Positions 9,600-21,139 of a DNA stretch of 26,030 bases are shown here, piece after piece. The notes below the pieces were generated by a model that was given only the letters and a program-made list of their open reading frames with translations, made no database searches and was not told where the DNA came from. The stretch spans positions 7,706 through 33,735 of the forward strand of contig NW_003547063.1 of NCBI RefSeq assembly GCF_000090795.2. Direction: 5' to 3'. Position 1 is the stretch's first letter; every line of letters begins with the position of its first letter. Source of the DNA: Amphimedon queenslandica (lineage: Eukaryota; Porifera; Demospongiae; Haplosclerida; Niphatidae). The position numbers and the translations under genes are program-made.

Positions 9600-12500
9600 T
9601 CAAGGATATGTTATTTTTTTATATGGAGATATAAACACGTAAAGTAAGCTGTTACTAATCTGCGTATGTGTGTGTGGATGTGTGAGATGGGAGAGATTGA
9701 ATAGTGAGCTAGAGTTAGTGCTGGCCCCACTAAACATTTCTTTGTCCTCCTTTGCTCTCCTTTTCTTCAGTAGTGGTGGCTCCAGTGACTGAGTGAAGGG
9801 CAGAATTCTAAAATGGTGGTTTTGCAAAACAACACGAAGCCAGTCTACCCTATCCCTCATGTTATTATAGGCCCGTTCTGTATTATTGAAGGAGGCATGG
9901 AGGGATTCAGCTCCCTGTTCTGCCATGCATTCACAACCTATCCTCCACCTCTTCATCCAAAGAACTAAGTGGTCCTCTAGCAGGTATAGCTTGAGTGAAA
10001 GGTAGCTGATGGAAAGTTCATCCTGTAAAAACTTGACGAAAACGTCGATTGAAGTCTAACGAATTGGGACAAAGTCATGTAGCATGACATTAGATAAAAT
10101 TCATGCATTTACCTAACTCAGTAATATCAATATCTGNNNNNNNNNNTCTTTTCATGGTGAGAAATTGATCTTTCCTTCATATTGAGGGATGAGAGGTTAT
10201 AATAAATATAAAAAAATAAAGTATTGCACGTACATTGGCTCTGATTTTGATGATGTTTGTATGTATCAGGGAAGACAAAGTTTTGTATTGACGGATTTTG
10301 CTGAGGATCAGTCACAGACAGTATGAGGAGAGTTAGTATCTTCTGAACCTGATTAACTTCTGTTTTAAGTGTAGCAGTTGCTGTCTGAAGTGATGCAAGT
10401 GTTTCCTTTGACTGTAGGTAGTTAGCAAAGGAGTGAATGGCTGTATCGCATTGCTCAGCAATGATACAGTCAAGATTGTGACGCTCATCCTCCAACAAAT
10501 TAAAGTCTCTGAAAAATACCTAATGTAATGTGCAAACCTGGTGGACAGACCTGAGTAAATAATTATTATTGTAAAGATTATTGATTCATAAATACATTAA
10601 ATTAACCTGAGTTAATTGTACATCAAAGATTGGCTTGCCTTTACATTATCAAAAAGTTAAGCCATCATTAGTTTGGCACCATTTAGCTGGAAGTCATGAT
10701 GTTGTTGATGTAAGAAAGATAAAAAGTGCTGTATGATCGTAGAGGAGGAGTTTCTGGTAGATCTGTCTATTTTCAATTGGTCAGATGCTACGTTACACCA
10801 TAGACAGCAGTGTCATCCTATAAAATGAAGAATAAATGTACGTTAAATTAATTTTACAAATAATTATAGCATACCACTAGCTCCAGATAGGCCATAAATG
10901 TTACACAGAAACTCGTAATTGCCTGACATGAAAATTCTTATATTATAGTCCCTATAATACCTGAATTATGTTATTTTTGTTTTTAATGTTATTTACTTAC
11001 TTCCATTGTGTCTTTTGTAGCCTGGAAATGACATCGCTGTACTGCTCCAGGGCAATACGCAGATTCTCAACATTGTCTGAAGCTTCAATGAGAGACAACA
11101 TGGCAACTATTACAGACTGAATTTGGTTTGTCCGTGTTCACTATTTGGAAGGACATCTTTACAGATAATCCCCCTTGTCACCCCCTAGCTTAATCCATAT
11201 TTTGTTAGGGGGTATTACTTCATCATGCCATGTGGGTTGTCCTAATCTATTAATATTATATTTTTTACAATATACAGTGTACAGCAGCAAGTTTACCTAT
11301 TCTTTTCCTCAAGTAGATGAAACACTACACCAGCAAAATCAGTTACACAGGAAAGTGGAGCTGGGTGAATCTCCTGATAGCCGTGCCGTGTTAAGAAAGA
11401 AAAGGGTACTGACTCTGCTGTAATGTTCACTGCTTCCAAATCGTTCTTCATAGGTTCCCTCTGTTTCTTTTCACTACTCATGTTGATACTCCATGCTTTC
11501 ATTAATCTAAAAGCAAATAGAGTAAAGTCATTGGGAAGATGTACTACCACAAACATGTAATTAAACAATACATGAACTGTGCGTATACAGGTACAGGTAC
11601 TTACAGTACCTTCTCATGAGTCTCAGTTTATTCCATGGCAGGCATATATCAGCTTTCATGCCTAGACATTGCTCTGGAGATATATCAATTGTAAAATTCA
11701 TTTCTCTCGTTATCTCCTCTCTTGTTTAGGGATCATTCTGATCTCATCAGCAATCTGGTGCTGGCTCTCTCCCCCAGTAAGGTCCTCTCTTAACTTTGAC
11801 AACTCTTTACTTCGCCGACACAAAGTACGTTGTGAAGCCTTATCAGATGGGACTGAATGTGAAGAGACTTTAGTTAAACTAATTGGCTAAAAGTAGAGAT
11901 TGGTTAAAAATCAACACTATGTGCATATGCACTTACTCTTCCTCCTGTTGATACAGTGATTGTCTGGTGTGATTGGGGAAGCAATTCCGACACAGGTTTA
12001 CAGCTCCTCTCTGACTTTTCTTGTAAGTGTGGCAATCAGCTTCAAGCAATTCAACTTTAACATTCATTCCACAGATGATACACCTCACATACAAGCCATT
12101 GATCATCTTCTCTGCAAAGCTTAAAGGTTTTGTACGGAACTGTCGATGGACTCATGAATACTCAAGCAGCTAGAGCAGGTAAAGGAAGAAGAGAAAGTAA
12201 GGGAAAGAGCACATTTGCAACAGTACAGGGATTTGCAAGGTAGAACCTCTACAGGTTTCTGAACTGCTGCCTTACAAGAACTACACGTGACATCATCTTT
12301 GTAGTTGTTGTCTACCAATTGATCAAGAGTGAATGATGGAATTGGTAAGGCAACTGATGTGATGTGTGTACTGATAGCTGATGGCCAACAACTTGATGAC
12401 TTCATTGGTCTTCCTTCTTTATGTTTAACATCGCACACAGTACAGCTTGTTTCACTATGAGGAAGCTAATGAATCGGGCTTAAGGTAGTACAGCTTTGCT

Positions 12501-12711
12501 GACCACACACGTGCTTCTTTGCAGTTAAGTAGCAATAGTTACAGAAATACTGTGGATGGATTTCAGGACTATCGCTAGACAAATCAACTCCTAAACTCTT
12601 CAATAGGGATTCATTCTGAGAACAGTGATACTCCTGCTTTCCTAAAACCTTACAACACACCCTGCAATCTCTCTCCAAGAGGAAAATATGAGTAGTCATT
12701 GACATAGTCAC
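9600..12711 (-). pseudogene. RAG1-N-terminus-like zinc-finger/RING transposon protein (N-RAG-type), multi-exon, decayed
   Basis: Eight exons chain in consistent phase: 11937-12711, 11610-11878, 11297-11506, 11001-11246, 10875-10960, 10607-10817, 10234-10550 and about 9600-10022. The N-terminus has a zinc site (CRVCCKVLG...YFCNYCYL), a second pair (SCTVCDVK) and a RING-like block (CSSCKAAVQKPVEVLPCKSL, CCKCALS, FTCSSC). A further finger follows (RCIICGMNV, CRNC). This order mirrors the RAG1 N-terminal region and the N-RAG-TP mobile elements described in Aplysia. Later exons carry GESQHQIADEIRMIPK, SINMSSEKKQRE, TWHDEVIPPNKIWIKLGGDK, YEFLCNIYGLSGAS, HCCLWCNVASDQLK and, C-terminally, AEQGAESLHASFNNTERAYN. 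Stops lie at 12466 (TAG, Trp expected) and 10813 (TGA), with 1-nt shifts near 12140, 11729, 11170, 10640 and 10506. Part may be lost at the assembly gap. It is probably a dead transposon protein. Confidence 0.75.
10137..10146. other. Assembly gap (10 N)
   Basis: Ten undetermined bases lie in the intron between the 10234-10550 and 9600-10022 exons of the RAG1-N-like pseudogene. The true gap length is unknown, and family members appear to have additional sequence between these two exons, so an exon may be missing here. Confidence 0.98.
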
Positions 12712-13926
12712 ACTAAACAGTAAAATTTTGTAATTTTTATTTTTGGAATTTTTTTGTTAAAAAATAACATATCTTTCAATTTAATGTATAATGTAGAGCA
12801 AGATGTAGTCTATGTTTACATACCTTAATTGTAGCCATGAAAACTTAAAAAGGGAGATTAAGAGACCACAGAACTACCCTACTACAACTTTGTTTGAATA
12901 AGTCCAGCTGTACAGGTGCTGCGCAGTACTAGTGGTAGTGTCTCAGAGATGCGCAGTATAGTTACATAGCTTTATAAGGTGTTATACTATCTTATTATAA
13001 CAGTTATTTTTGTGTGGTTTGTACTATGAATATGATATCACTATTACAAAACTTCCTCATTTTGAGGAAACATTATCATTCAAATTTAAAAGTACCGTAA
13101 GTAATAATTGTTGTATTTATTGACATTGTGGCGTGATTGAACACCCGTGATCCTCTATGGTTATGCACAGTTGCACACCATATTGGTTGCTTGTAGTAAA
13201 GGAAAGAGTTTTTAAAATCATTATTGGAAGCAGTAGGTATGGGGCCCAAAGCCTCAGAGGGGAGTTGGATAAGAAACTATTGCAATCTATGAATTATTGT
13301 TGCAATCATTTCAAACTTGCATTCTGATAAAAAAGGTGAGCTGCACGAATTCTGTACTGATGACTTTGAAACTGCACTAAAGTGTAGTTTAATACTTGTT
13401 TTGCCATACAAGTTCATTGAAACAATATATTGATCACTCCTAAACAGTAGATAGCAGACCAAACCCAAGTTTTACCTTTTGATTAATAAAATGCAGAATG
13501 AGCCTGAGGTAAGTTGGAATGATCCAACTGTCATATTATCTTTTATGAAGAATGTTTTTGATTGGACATGGACCTGTGCATTGATAATTGTTAAAATTAT
13601 GACTAATCAGCAAGGATCAAGACAGATGATTAAAACAATTGTCTCAACTAAACAGCCCCTTTGCCGGTTCTTTACTTTCCTTTTAAGATGGTTTTCAGCC
13701 ACACTACTTAGTGGCAGACTCTGGCTAAGATTAGGGGCTAAAAAAGTCGGGTCAGTACAGGAGCTCATTTTCCTAGTATACAACCTTGACGCAGCTGTTT
13801 TCAACTGGAAACAATCCTACTTTGTAACGCTACCACAGTATTAACAAGTGCTTTTCGATATTTTTGTATTTGCTTCTTTATTTTTTGCTTACTTGTTACA
13901 ACGTCCTTTTTAAAGAAATAGTATTT
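12712..13926. other. Spacer upstream of the RAG1-N-like pseudogene
   Basis: It holds the putative promoter side of the pseudogene. A duplicated gcgcagta word occurs at about 12921 and 12952, possibly remnants of element ends. Open frames at 13479-13844 (+) and 13607-13804 (-) overlap each other and have no motif or splice support. I could assign no gene. Confidence 0.4.
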
Positions 13927-14345
13927 ATAGAGTAATATGTGACCATAACTGACAAAAGGTACCTTATGTTGGATAGGAAAATTGGTCTTATATCCTAAAA
14001 AATCGAACTTCCTAAGCTCCATTTATCATGATACTAAGTGAATGTACACATTGATGTGACGAGCATGAGCCATCAATTAAGAATTGAAATGTGATTGAAC
14101 TAAATAAAGTCAATCAAGCTCCCAGCCTGCATGCATATTCAGACCCAGTCTCATGGCCCTGGTCAGAAAAGAGCAAACACACCAGTTAATGCAATCAATG
14201 TATTGATTTATAAATTGTGATGTTCTGTTCACAAACAAGATGTAACCCAAAATAGACCTAGACAGATTAGAGTGGGTCTCGCTCATGCTCGTCCCAATTA
14301 CTCCAGAGGATGCAAAAAGTTACAATGTAACTTTTAGAAACAATG
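13925..14345 (+). repeat. Dispersed repeat, copy 2, split by an insertion
   Basis: 13925-14032 matches copy 3 (15690-15795) through tgacaaaaggtaccttatg and catttatcat. The match then stops and resumes at about 14296-14345 with aattactccaga-gatgcaaaaagttac and aacttttagaaacaatg, which in copy 3 follows directly. About 260 bp (roughly 14033-14295) therefore looks inserted in this copy, or deleted from copy 3. Confidence 0.7.
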
Positions 14346-14659
14346 GAAGTTGATGAAAAAATTATGCAAAGTGACATATTATCATGAAATTTAATTTTTG
14401 CAAATTTTATCAATCCCAAACTATAATTATGCTAAGTTTGTATATGAAAACTGACAATACTAATTAAGTACCAGCCTCTCCTGTCATTTAGTGCTTCGCA
14501 TGTGTCATTTTTTTGTACATAGTTTGACTTTTGTGAGAAAAATGAGATATATGGAAAACTGGTGTCTGCTAATAAGAAACTGGAATCAGCGAAATGTGTG
14601 TTACAAACATTTTGTTCTGCACCGAAAAGCTAAAAGTTGGGGATAGACTAGAGTAGGAA
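14346..14659. other. Non-coding spacer
   Basis: AT-rich and without supported genes. There is no right-hand inverted end for dispersed-repeat copy 2 in this interval. Confidence 0.4.
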
Positions 14660-15230
14660 ATGGCGGCACACATGATGAAGGCCTTAAGTGAAGTATCGCA
14701 ATGTAGTGTAACCTGTGAAAGTCTAGCTCAGGACCATTTTCTAATGGCTTTAAATTTCAAGTTGATTCGCCCAAGTTTTAAGTATACACACAGGAAAAAA
14801 TTTCAAATTCCATTAATGGAAACAATACAATTCTTAAGTATAAAAGAAATCCATTCATGGGTTTTACCAGATTATTTAGATCCTGGCATATTGCCATTAT
14901 TGTATTCATTTTCCCCATTATTGATATTTTATTTCCCAATATTGACTTTTAAGGAATTTGAAGTCGCACCATTGGTATTTTATTTTACAATTATTGTGAT
15001 TTTACTTTATCATTATTGGAAAACATTTACTTAACACCCATAATGGCAATTGAGAATGGAATCTTAACTCCAATTATTGTTATTTTATGTTTGACACTAT
15101 TTACTTTATATCAGATCAACAATAAAAATCTACATGGAATTTTAAGTCCCATTATTTTTGTTATAATTTCATTTAGCTTCCATTTACTATACAGCAAGAA
15201 TTTTAAATAATGAAAGTTTGTTTTCTCAAA
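14660..15230 (+). other. Hydrophobic open frames in low-complexity sequence
   Basis: An ORF beginning MAAHMMKALSEVSQ (14660-15034) runs into strongly hydrophobic stretches (LPLLYSFSPLLIFYFPIL, LVFYFTIIVILLYHYW). It is followed by an overlapping frame (15016-15210) with LTPIIVILCLTLF, and an AATAAAG signal lies at about 15233. A tiny membrane protein is conceivable. However, the DNA is built from recurring ccattatt, ccaatatt and ttaatgg words, so the hydrophobicity may simply reflect T-rich low complexity. Confidence 0.2.
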
Positions 15231-15320
15231 CATAATAAAGTTTCTGACTGCTTAATTTTTCTGCTTTAAATTAATTTTCAAGAAATATAACATTGTTGGA
15301 AGGGTGAAAGAGAGAATATA

Positions 15321-18300
15321 CTAATTCACGAGAGGGAGAGTGGATGATGAAAATAATTCTAAAAGATTTGGCCTCCAATTTTGACCTTCTGAATTTCCAT
15401 TAGCCACATTAAGAATTAAGTCCCATGATACACTAGCTGATTTTCTGCAATACAGTGAATTGTCATTAGACTTTTCTACATAAAAGTATAGCATCAATGT
15501 TTTGCTCCTGCTACTACCATTCAGGACATGTCCCAGCCAAATTTGGTAATTGTCTCTTATAACTTTCACCACTTCACCAGCAGCTGGAAGAATTGGAATT
15601 AACACATCAGATGAATTTATTAGAGGTGTGAGTCTCTGAAAATCAACAACAACATAAGGTAGTAATTTTTTGGGAACAGTGTGACTTTCCATACATGACC
15701 ATAATTGACAAAAGGTACCTTATGGCGGGTAGTGAAATTTGTCTTTCTAGCCTAAGAAATCCATTTTTCTGAGCCCCATTTATCATAAAATTACTCCACA
15801 ACATGCAAAAAGTTACCATGAAACTTTTAGAAACAATGATTGTCTAACAAAGCACTCACAGGTTGATATGTTCCATGATAACGATCACTTTTAAAATCCA
15901 CCATAAGGGCCCTTTTGTCAATTATGGTCACAATAACTTCACTACATGGCACCATAATTTGCTCTTGAGTTAAAGTAACTAGATTACTGCCACTATAAGC
16001 ATGTATATTACCTATAGATTGCATTAGTTCACCTTTCAGTAACACTAATGACTCTGATTTTTGAGGACCTAACAGATAAATTTTTATTTTTTTGTGCTGT
16101 TTCTTTTGTGAAATGGGCCTCTGCTGATGGAATATTAAATCCAAGGTCTTGGAGAGATTCCGATATGATACCTGAAACTTGATTGTCACAATTTGTCATA
16201 AGTTATTTTAACTCACTGAATAAATCAGGTTTGTTGATAGGTGTCTGATCATTACTTGTGCACGTTGTTTCTTCACCTACATGTATGGAAAATTGAGGAA
16301 CATAATGTTTATTGGCATGATTTGTAATTTGTGAGGTCTTTCTTCTTTTAGGTGATGGAGTAGTAAACACTGATGTTAATCTGTCTTCGTCTAGTATACT
16401 ACCTCTAGTGTTCCCATTGGTAAGTTTTACTTTTATGGAGCTTACTACTCGCAGTGCTTGGTTGTTTTTTAAAAACTCGTCACAGGTAGGGTTCTCATTG
16501 ACTCCTCTCTGCCGCTGCTGTCCAAAATAATTTTCCAAAGGATCTTGTGACAGACGTTCACTTAAAAATGAATTAACACTGGGAATAGTGAACAGGAACT
16601 TTACCAAATCAATGAGTGAGTAAGCTATAAGTTAAAGTTGAATTATACATGTACAAGTAGTTTTTAAGTTATTATTACCTGACATACGAACACCTAGAAG
16701 TGTTTCATCACTAAGTAGCAATTTTTTCCTTTCACTAGCCTTCAGGTCTATCCTTGTCTGTACTTGTTCTTCCCATGATTTTAACCAGAGAAGAAATACT
16801 GATTGCATGCAGCCACTGTATATTATTGTTGTTATGCATTGATAATTATAAGCTTTACTTATTGACATTTATTACCTCAAGTCTACTGTCATTTCCCATT
16901 CTGTATGGTGCTTGAAACATTTTTCTTTCTTTATAGCACTTTGTATAGTTGGTGACATTAAACATGTCAAAGAATTTATCAAAGTATTTCACAAATTTTG
17001 CCGTTTCCTCTGCTTTTTCTTTGAAATGGAATGTAAGTGCTTTAGCCATTGTTTCACTTAATACCTACAATCATAAATTATAGTCATTACTAAATATTTT
17101 ATCATAATTACAAACCTGAGCGGCCAGGTCAACACGCATTTTAGAAAATGGTGTCACATATATGTGTTCGTGTTTTATTTTTGGAATAATAGTGAGACCA
17201 GTTGTTTCCACACTTTTTTTATAGAGGCTCTCAATGTGTTTCCAACTGACTTGTTTCCCATTTATCTATAAAAATTATTTAAATTCTGAATCATTAATTT
17301 TAGTTATTTTTACCTCCATATGTCTTTTGGGGTTTTGTAGACAGTTCCTGGCAGTCTTTATCAGGTGTGGAGGGTCTGAAAAAAAGAAGACTTCTGTGTT
17401 TTCATTTATTGGGTTGCTAAACTTATATGCTAATGGTTTGGAACTTGAGCTACCCACTATTGTGAAGAATTTTCTGTTGACAGAAGTTCCATCCATGGTA
17501 ATTGATGTGACATTTAAGCCACAGCGCTCACGACGGAAAAGAGCTTCAAAGAAAATAGGAACTAGTTCTTTGCCAGTGAGGTTAGAAGCAGGAAAAGAAG
17601 CATAAGGAAAGATAAAACTTGTAAAGATAGATCTCACCATTAGTACCATCATTGTTGATGCTAGTTGTTTTTTGGCGGTTTTGTGTGTTTGATATTCTTT
17701 TTCAAGGGAAATTAGATGGTTACTTATTTCTCCTAGGTCACAAAAACCAACTAGCTCACCATTGTGCTTATTATACATGAAGCCCTCTTTAATATGCATC
17801 TCATCAGCAATGATACTGACATATTTCTGAAATGGCTCTAATGCTGAGATGTTATAATCATTCACTAGCTGTGTATCTAATTCTGTAGAGAATCCATTTG
17901 TGCTTTTAAATGCATACGTATAATCCCTAAGGGTACGCTGAGAGGGAAGATGTAAGATGCCAGTTTTTTGAAGCAAGTCATGCTTTAGAGGATTTGTGCC
18001 TCAAAAAGATACACCACTTTACAATTGCAGGATTCCAGCGAAATTGTGTAGAGCACATTTTCGATGCTGCTTTATATTGATTCTCCCAGAATATTCTGCG
18101 AAGCTACCTTCTGGATGGTTATTCAGAATGTCTTGATGGTGTTCATGCATTATTGATAAGAGGCTGCTGTGAAGATTTTCATTCAAAGTGATTGAGCGGT
18201 GATTTTTTTCAATTTTTTCTTCTAATTTCTTTATATATTTTTCCTGTTCTTTTACTTTAGATTTGAGTTGGTGGATTTTTTTGAGCATCAATGGTTTAGT

Positions 18301-18998
18301 TATATGTCGATGATTTGTTTTGAAACCTATTTATCTGTTTGGAGTGGTCGTTTAGATGCTATTGCAAGTAACTTTCTTCGGTATGAAACGCAATCTGAAC
18401 AACGTGTCACTTTATCATGTAATACTGGACACTTAACATGGCTATTGTTAGGAAGGGAATATTTTGAAGAATTGCAACAACCTGACCTGAGTTAATGTAA
18501 GTCATTTATCAATACATTTTAATCTTACCTTGTCTATCAGTGAAGCTATTGGCTTTTCTGCCATTTGCTAATTGTAAAAGAGACGAATCAGAATTGCCGG
18601 GGCATACTTTCAGTGCTGCTAGATATGTGAGCAAGGTGATTAGGTGAGTTACATTAGTTATGAGTACATCAGGAATGTTTATAGTGAGGTGATTAAATGC
18701 TCTGATACGGTAGGTTAGGTTTGGATAGACTGTGACTGTGAATAATATCTGTGGATGTGAATTATACTGCCGTATATAACACAACATCATAATGTCATGA
18801 GAATTTTGAACTATTAACCACCCATCTGGTAAGAGAGATTGTTGTGCAGCTATTTTTTGTTGGACTGTACATGATGTATGCTGTTTCACACTCGGTTTTG
18901 GACTGATAAGTTTTGGAGCAGGGCTCTTTTGAGGTTGATTCACCCTCATAATTTTTTTGTTTTTTTTTTCTGTTAAAGAAGCACTTCTTCCTGGACAT
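15321..18998 (-). pseudogene. P-element/THAP9-like transposase gene, at least 8 exons, decaying
   Basis: Chained exons: 18529-18998, 17314-18486, 17116-17265, 16876-17064, 16679-16815, 16217-16624, 15860-16171 and 15321-15635. Introns are about 40-70 bp except the last (224 bp) and all have GT-AG ends. In order the gene encodes a basic start, a coiled coil (LKSKVKEQEKYIKKLEEKIE) and the RNase-H-like core: LPSQRTLRDYTYAF, IADEMHIKEGFMYNKHNGEL, then FFFSDPPHLIKTARN with the likely second catalytic Asp. VDLAAQ-VLSETMAKAL follows, with a C-terminal block LSQDPLENYFGQQRQRG that carries the probable catalytic Glu. No THAP zinc finger was found at the N-terminus. The last two exons encode an extra region unlike classical P transposase. 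Damage: TAG at 18327-18329, a shift in the A-run near 18960, 1-2-nt shifts near 18310, 18035 and 17982, and one in the A-run near 16085. Confidence 0.8.
15690..15832 (+). repeat. Dispersed repeat, copy 3, inside the last intron of the P-like gene
   Basis: Fullest copy of the family: tgaccataattgacaaaagg-tacc-ttatgg, then ctgagccccatttatcat and aaagttac-atg-aacttttagaaacaatg. It occupies most of intron 15636-15859, the only long intron of the gene, and explains that intron's unusual length. Confidence 0.75.
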
Positions 18999-20129
18999 GA
19001 TCTGTGGAATAGTGATGAACAAAATATTAATGATGCAGTACTGAGCCTGCTGCACTAAGCTGTATATTCAGTTATGAATATTGTTATTTGAAATCAATAT
19101 AATTGTCTTCTTACCTTTATGTAATCAAATGTGTTGCAATAATAAGCTTATGAGACAAGGAGAGTGCAGTTCGCATGGAAAAGAAACTGGAATCATGTAA
19201 GCAGTAGCAGTACAGTGCGTACTTTTGTTGCTAGCTGTGGTTGCTAGTCACTAGTTTGTTGCTATCATGTTACTACGCGCAAATTAGTGGTATGCCGTAT
19301 TATACTCTAATTACTAGGAAAATGGTAGATATAGGGTCTATCATGGGGGGCAATAATGTAAGCAGTAGGTTTTGTTGCATAAAAATTTTATTTTGTATAG
19401 TTAACCCCTAAATAATATAGAAAGACAGGCTTCCTGTTTGCCCAAGCTGTCTGTTGTAGCAATGTATCTATTTGCAGTTTTAATTCAGTGTTTTATGAAT
19501 TAGCAGTCATTATTGATCACATTTACTATAATTTAATTCTATATTTTGTTTTGCATAACTTTTGAATAGAAATAGTGCCAGCCACCTCCTGTGTGTTCTA
19601 AGCAATACGATGGTGTGATAGTTAGTGTGACAGACCCTTTGGTTTATATGTTAAGGGTACAAAACAAACCTCTCAAACTAATCAGTAAATCTATTGTAAC
19701 AGCAAGATGCAATCATATTTCTAAACGAAACAGAGGGCAACCTCCACATTATGAATCCCTATTGAGTGGTTGAATCAGTTATTGTCTTTTGTCTAACACT
19801 ACTGAGATAAGGGTACAAAACAAAATGTCATTCTAAGCATTCTCATTCCAGAGCAAATATTCAGTGCAAATGATGATGCTACCAACATAAAAATTAGTCT
19901 GGGGATAGATGCCAGTCTCTTATGCTTCTTTTGATATAAATAATGACGTATAGTGACACCACTGCTGGAATGACGGGTCTCAAAAAGACAGTTCTTGCTC
20001 AAAGACAGCCTCCGTTGCTAGATGCAAATGTCAACTAGCATCCGTATCCTAGCGATGTATACGGAGATGCCCCATTTCCAATCCCTCTGTACTCTATTAT
20101 CTATGTAGACACCCTCTGTAGCAATGGAT
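18999..20129. other. Spacer with weak coding hints
   Basis: No gene can be supported. A plus-strand frame at 19591-19773 (KQYDGVIVSVTDPLVYML) looks moderately protein-like but has no family or clear splice sites. Its mate at 19799-20002 on the other strand is unsupported. A direct word repeat, gggtacaaaacaaa, occurs at about 19656 and 19810. The upstream part (18999-19300) would carry the promoter of the P-like gene. Confidence 0.35.
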
Positions 20130-20448
20130 ATTTGAGGGTACGCACGAATTAGATCAAGCTTGCACAAAATATGACTACTCTGTAAGCGAAATCCTGAATG
20201 TGTGGGATGGGATAACGGTCAGGCAATGTGATCCTATTGACAGCCCAATAGTCCCCGCATGGTCAGCAATCACCACTAGTCTTCCTAGGGACCATATGAA
20301 AATCAGAGGACCAATGACTGGAGGAAGGACGTATGATTCCCATTTTCATCATGTGAACGAACGATTGTTAACCGTTCGGGATAACGTCGTCGAGTTCGAG
20401 CAGATTGTGGCGGTCCTGACGTCTGGATATAATAAACAACATGCTTGA
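20130..20448 (+). CDS. Orphan terminal exon, ~106 aa, unknown protein
   Basis: Open without interruption from a good splice acceptor (ccctctgtag|c, ending at 20129) to a TGA at 20446-20448. It reads QWIFEGTHELDQACTKYDYS, VWDGITVRQCDPID, PIVPAWSAITTSLPRDHM and VRDNVVEFEQIVAVL. The base composition is clearly less AT-rich than the surroundings and contains several CpGs, unlike the decayed genes nearby. AATAAA occurs at 20429-20434 and again just downstream at about 20569. I do not recognise the family. No upstream exon was identified, so it may be the last exon of a fragmented or relocated gene, or a recently acquired sequence. Confidence 0.4.
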
Positions 20449-21139
20449 CGGGATTTGTTGATTTGTTGTAAATAGAACTAACTAAAATAGAATGCAAAAT
20501 TACGTTTTAGTTTAATAGTCCTTCTTACAGCTACTTCACTACAGAAATGTTGACACAATCACACATGTAAATAAACTTACTTAAGCCGTTTATTCCATTT
20601 AAAACAATGTCATGTATAGTTGTATGTTTCATCTTTCAATCTTACCATTCTCCTTTCGACTATTTCCAGTCTCCTCTTTGTCTCTGTCTCCTTTCTCCTC
20701 CGTCCTCTCTTCTCTGTCTCCTTTCTTCTCTTTCACCCTCACTTCTTTTTTTGCAAAAAAAACATACATGTACAATCAAATTACCAAGTTTATCTACCAA
20801 AAACAAAAGGCAATATAGTTGTAACTATAGGGTTACACATTCCTCACTTACTATCAGATGGATGGACCTCAATGAAGACATCCTATATTGGGGCAGCCAT
20901 TATTTTTGCTTTTGAACTTACAGTTTTAGGTGTCTAATTTTAAATCCAAAAGGTCACAGTTGACACTTGATGTTCTTTGATTGGCTGTGAATGACGCAAT
21001 GACTTCTATTTTGGTATTCTCCTCCCACACGATTTTATTATCAGTCCTCTCACCAGTGCAGATAAACACAAATCACCTGCATGATAACTCGGTGACTAAC
21101 TTTCTCTCGACCTTATTATTTGAGTTAGTAAGTTTCAAA
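20449..21139. other. Spacer containing a pyrimidine-rich tract
   Basis: 20633-20752 is almost purely C/T (repeated tctcctttctcctc and tctctgtctcc words). It produces three overlapping plus-strand open frames that are compositional artefacts. The rest (20753-21139) has no supported gene. Confidence 0.7.

Noticed and set aside
9655..9690. His/Thr run (THPHTHT) at the end of the RAG1-N-like last exon
   Set aside because: Read from a tgtgtgtg microsatellite beyond the conserved C-terminus; probably not functional protein sequence.
11175..11890. Plus-strand frames at 11175-11423 and 11669-11890
   Set aside because: Antisense shadows of exons of the RAG1-N-like pseudogene.
13479..13844. 121-codon plus-strand frame
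   Set aside because: Overlaps an equally long minus-strand frame; neither has family motifs or splice support.
13801..14022. 73-codon minus-strand frame
   Set aside because: Mostly the antisense of dispersed-repeat copy 2.
15698..15935. A 235-bp MITE with 30-bp terminal inverted repeats
   Set aside because: The right arm is part of a coding exon and the other repeat copies lack such a right end, so a bona fide element with these boundaries is not supported.
17234..17605. Plus-strand 123-codon frame
   Set aside because: Antisense shadow of the RNase-H-like exon of the P-like transposase gene.
20607..20937. Three overlapping plus-strand open frames (Ser/Leu/Phe-rich)
   Set aside because: They are read from a C/T-rich tract in all three frames at once, so the openness is compositional.
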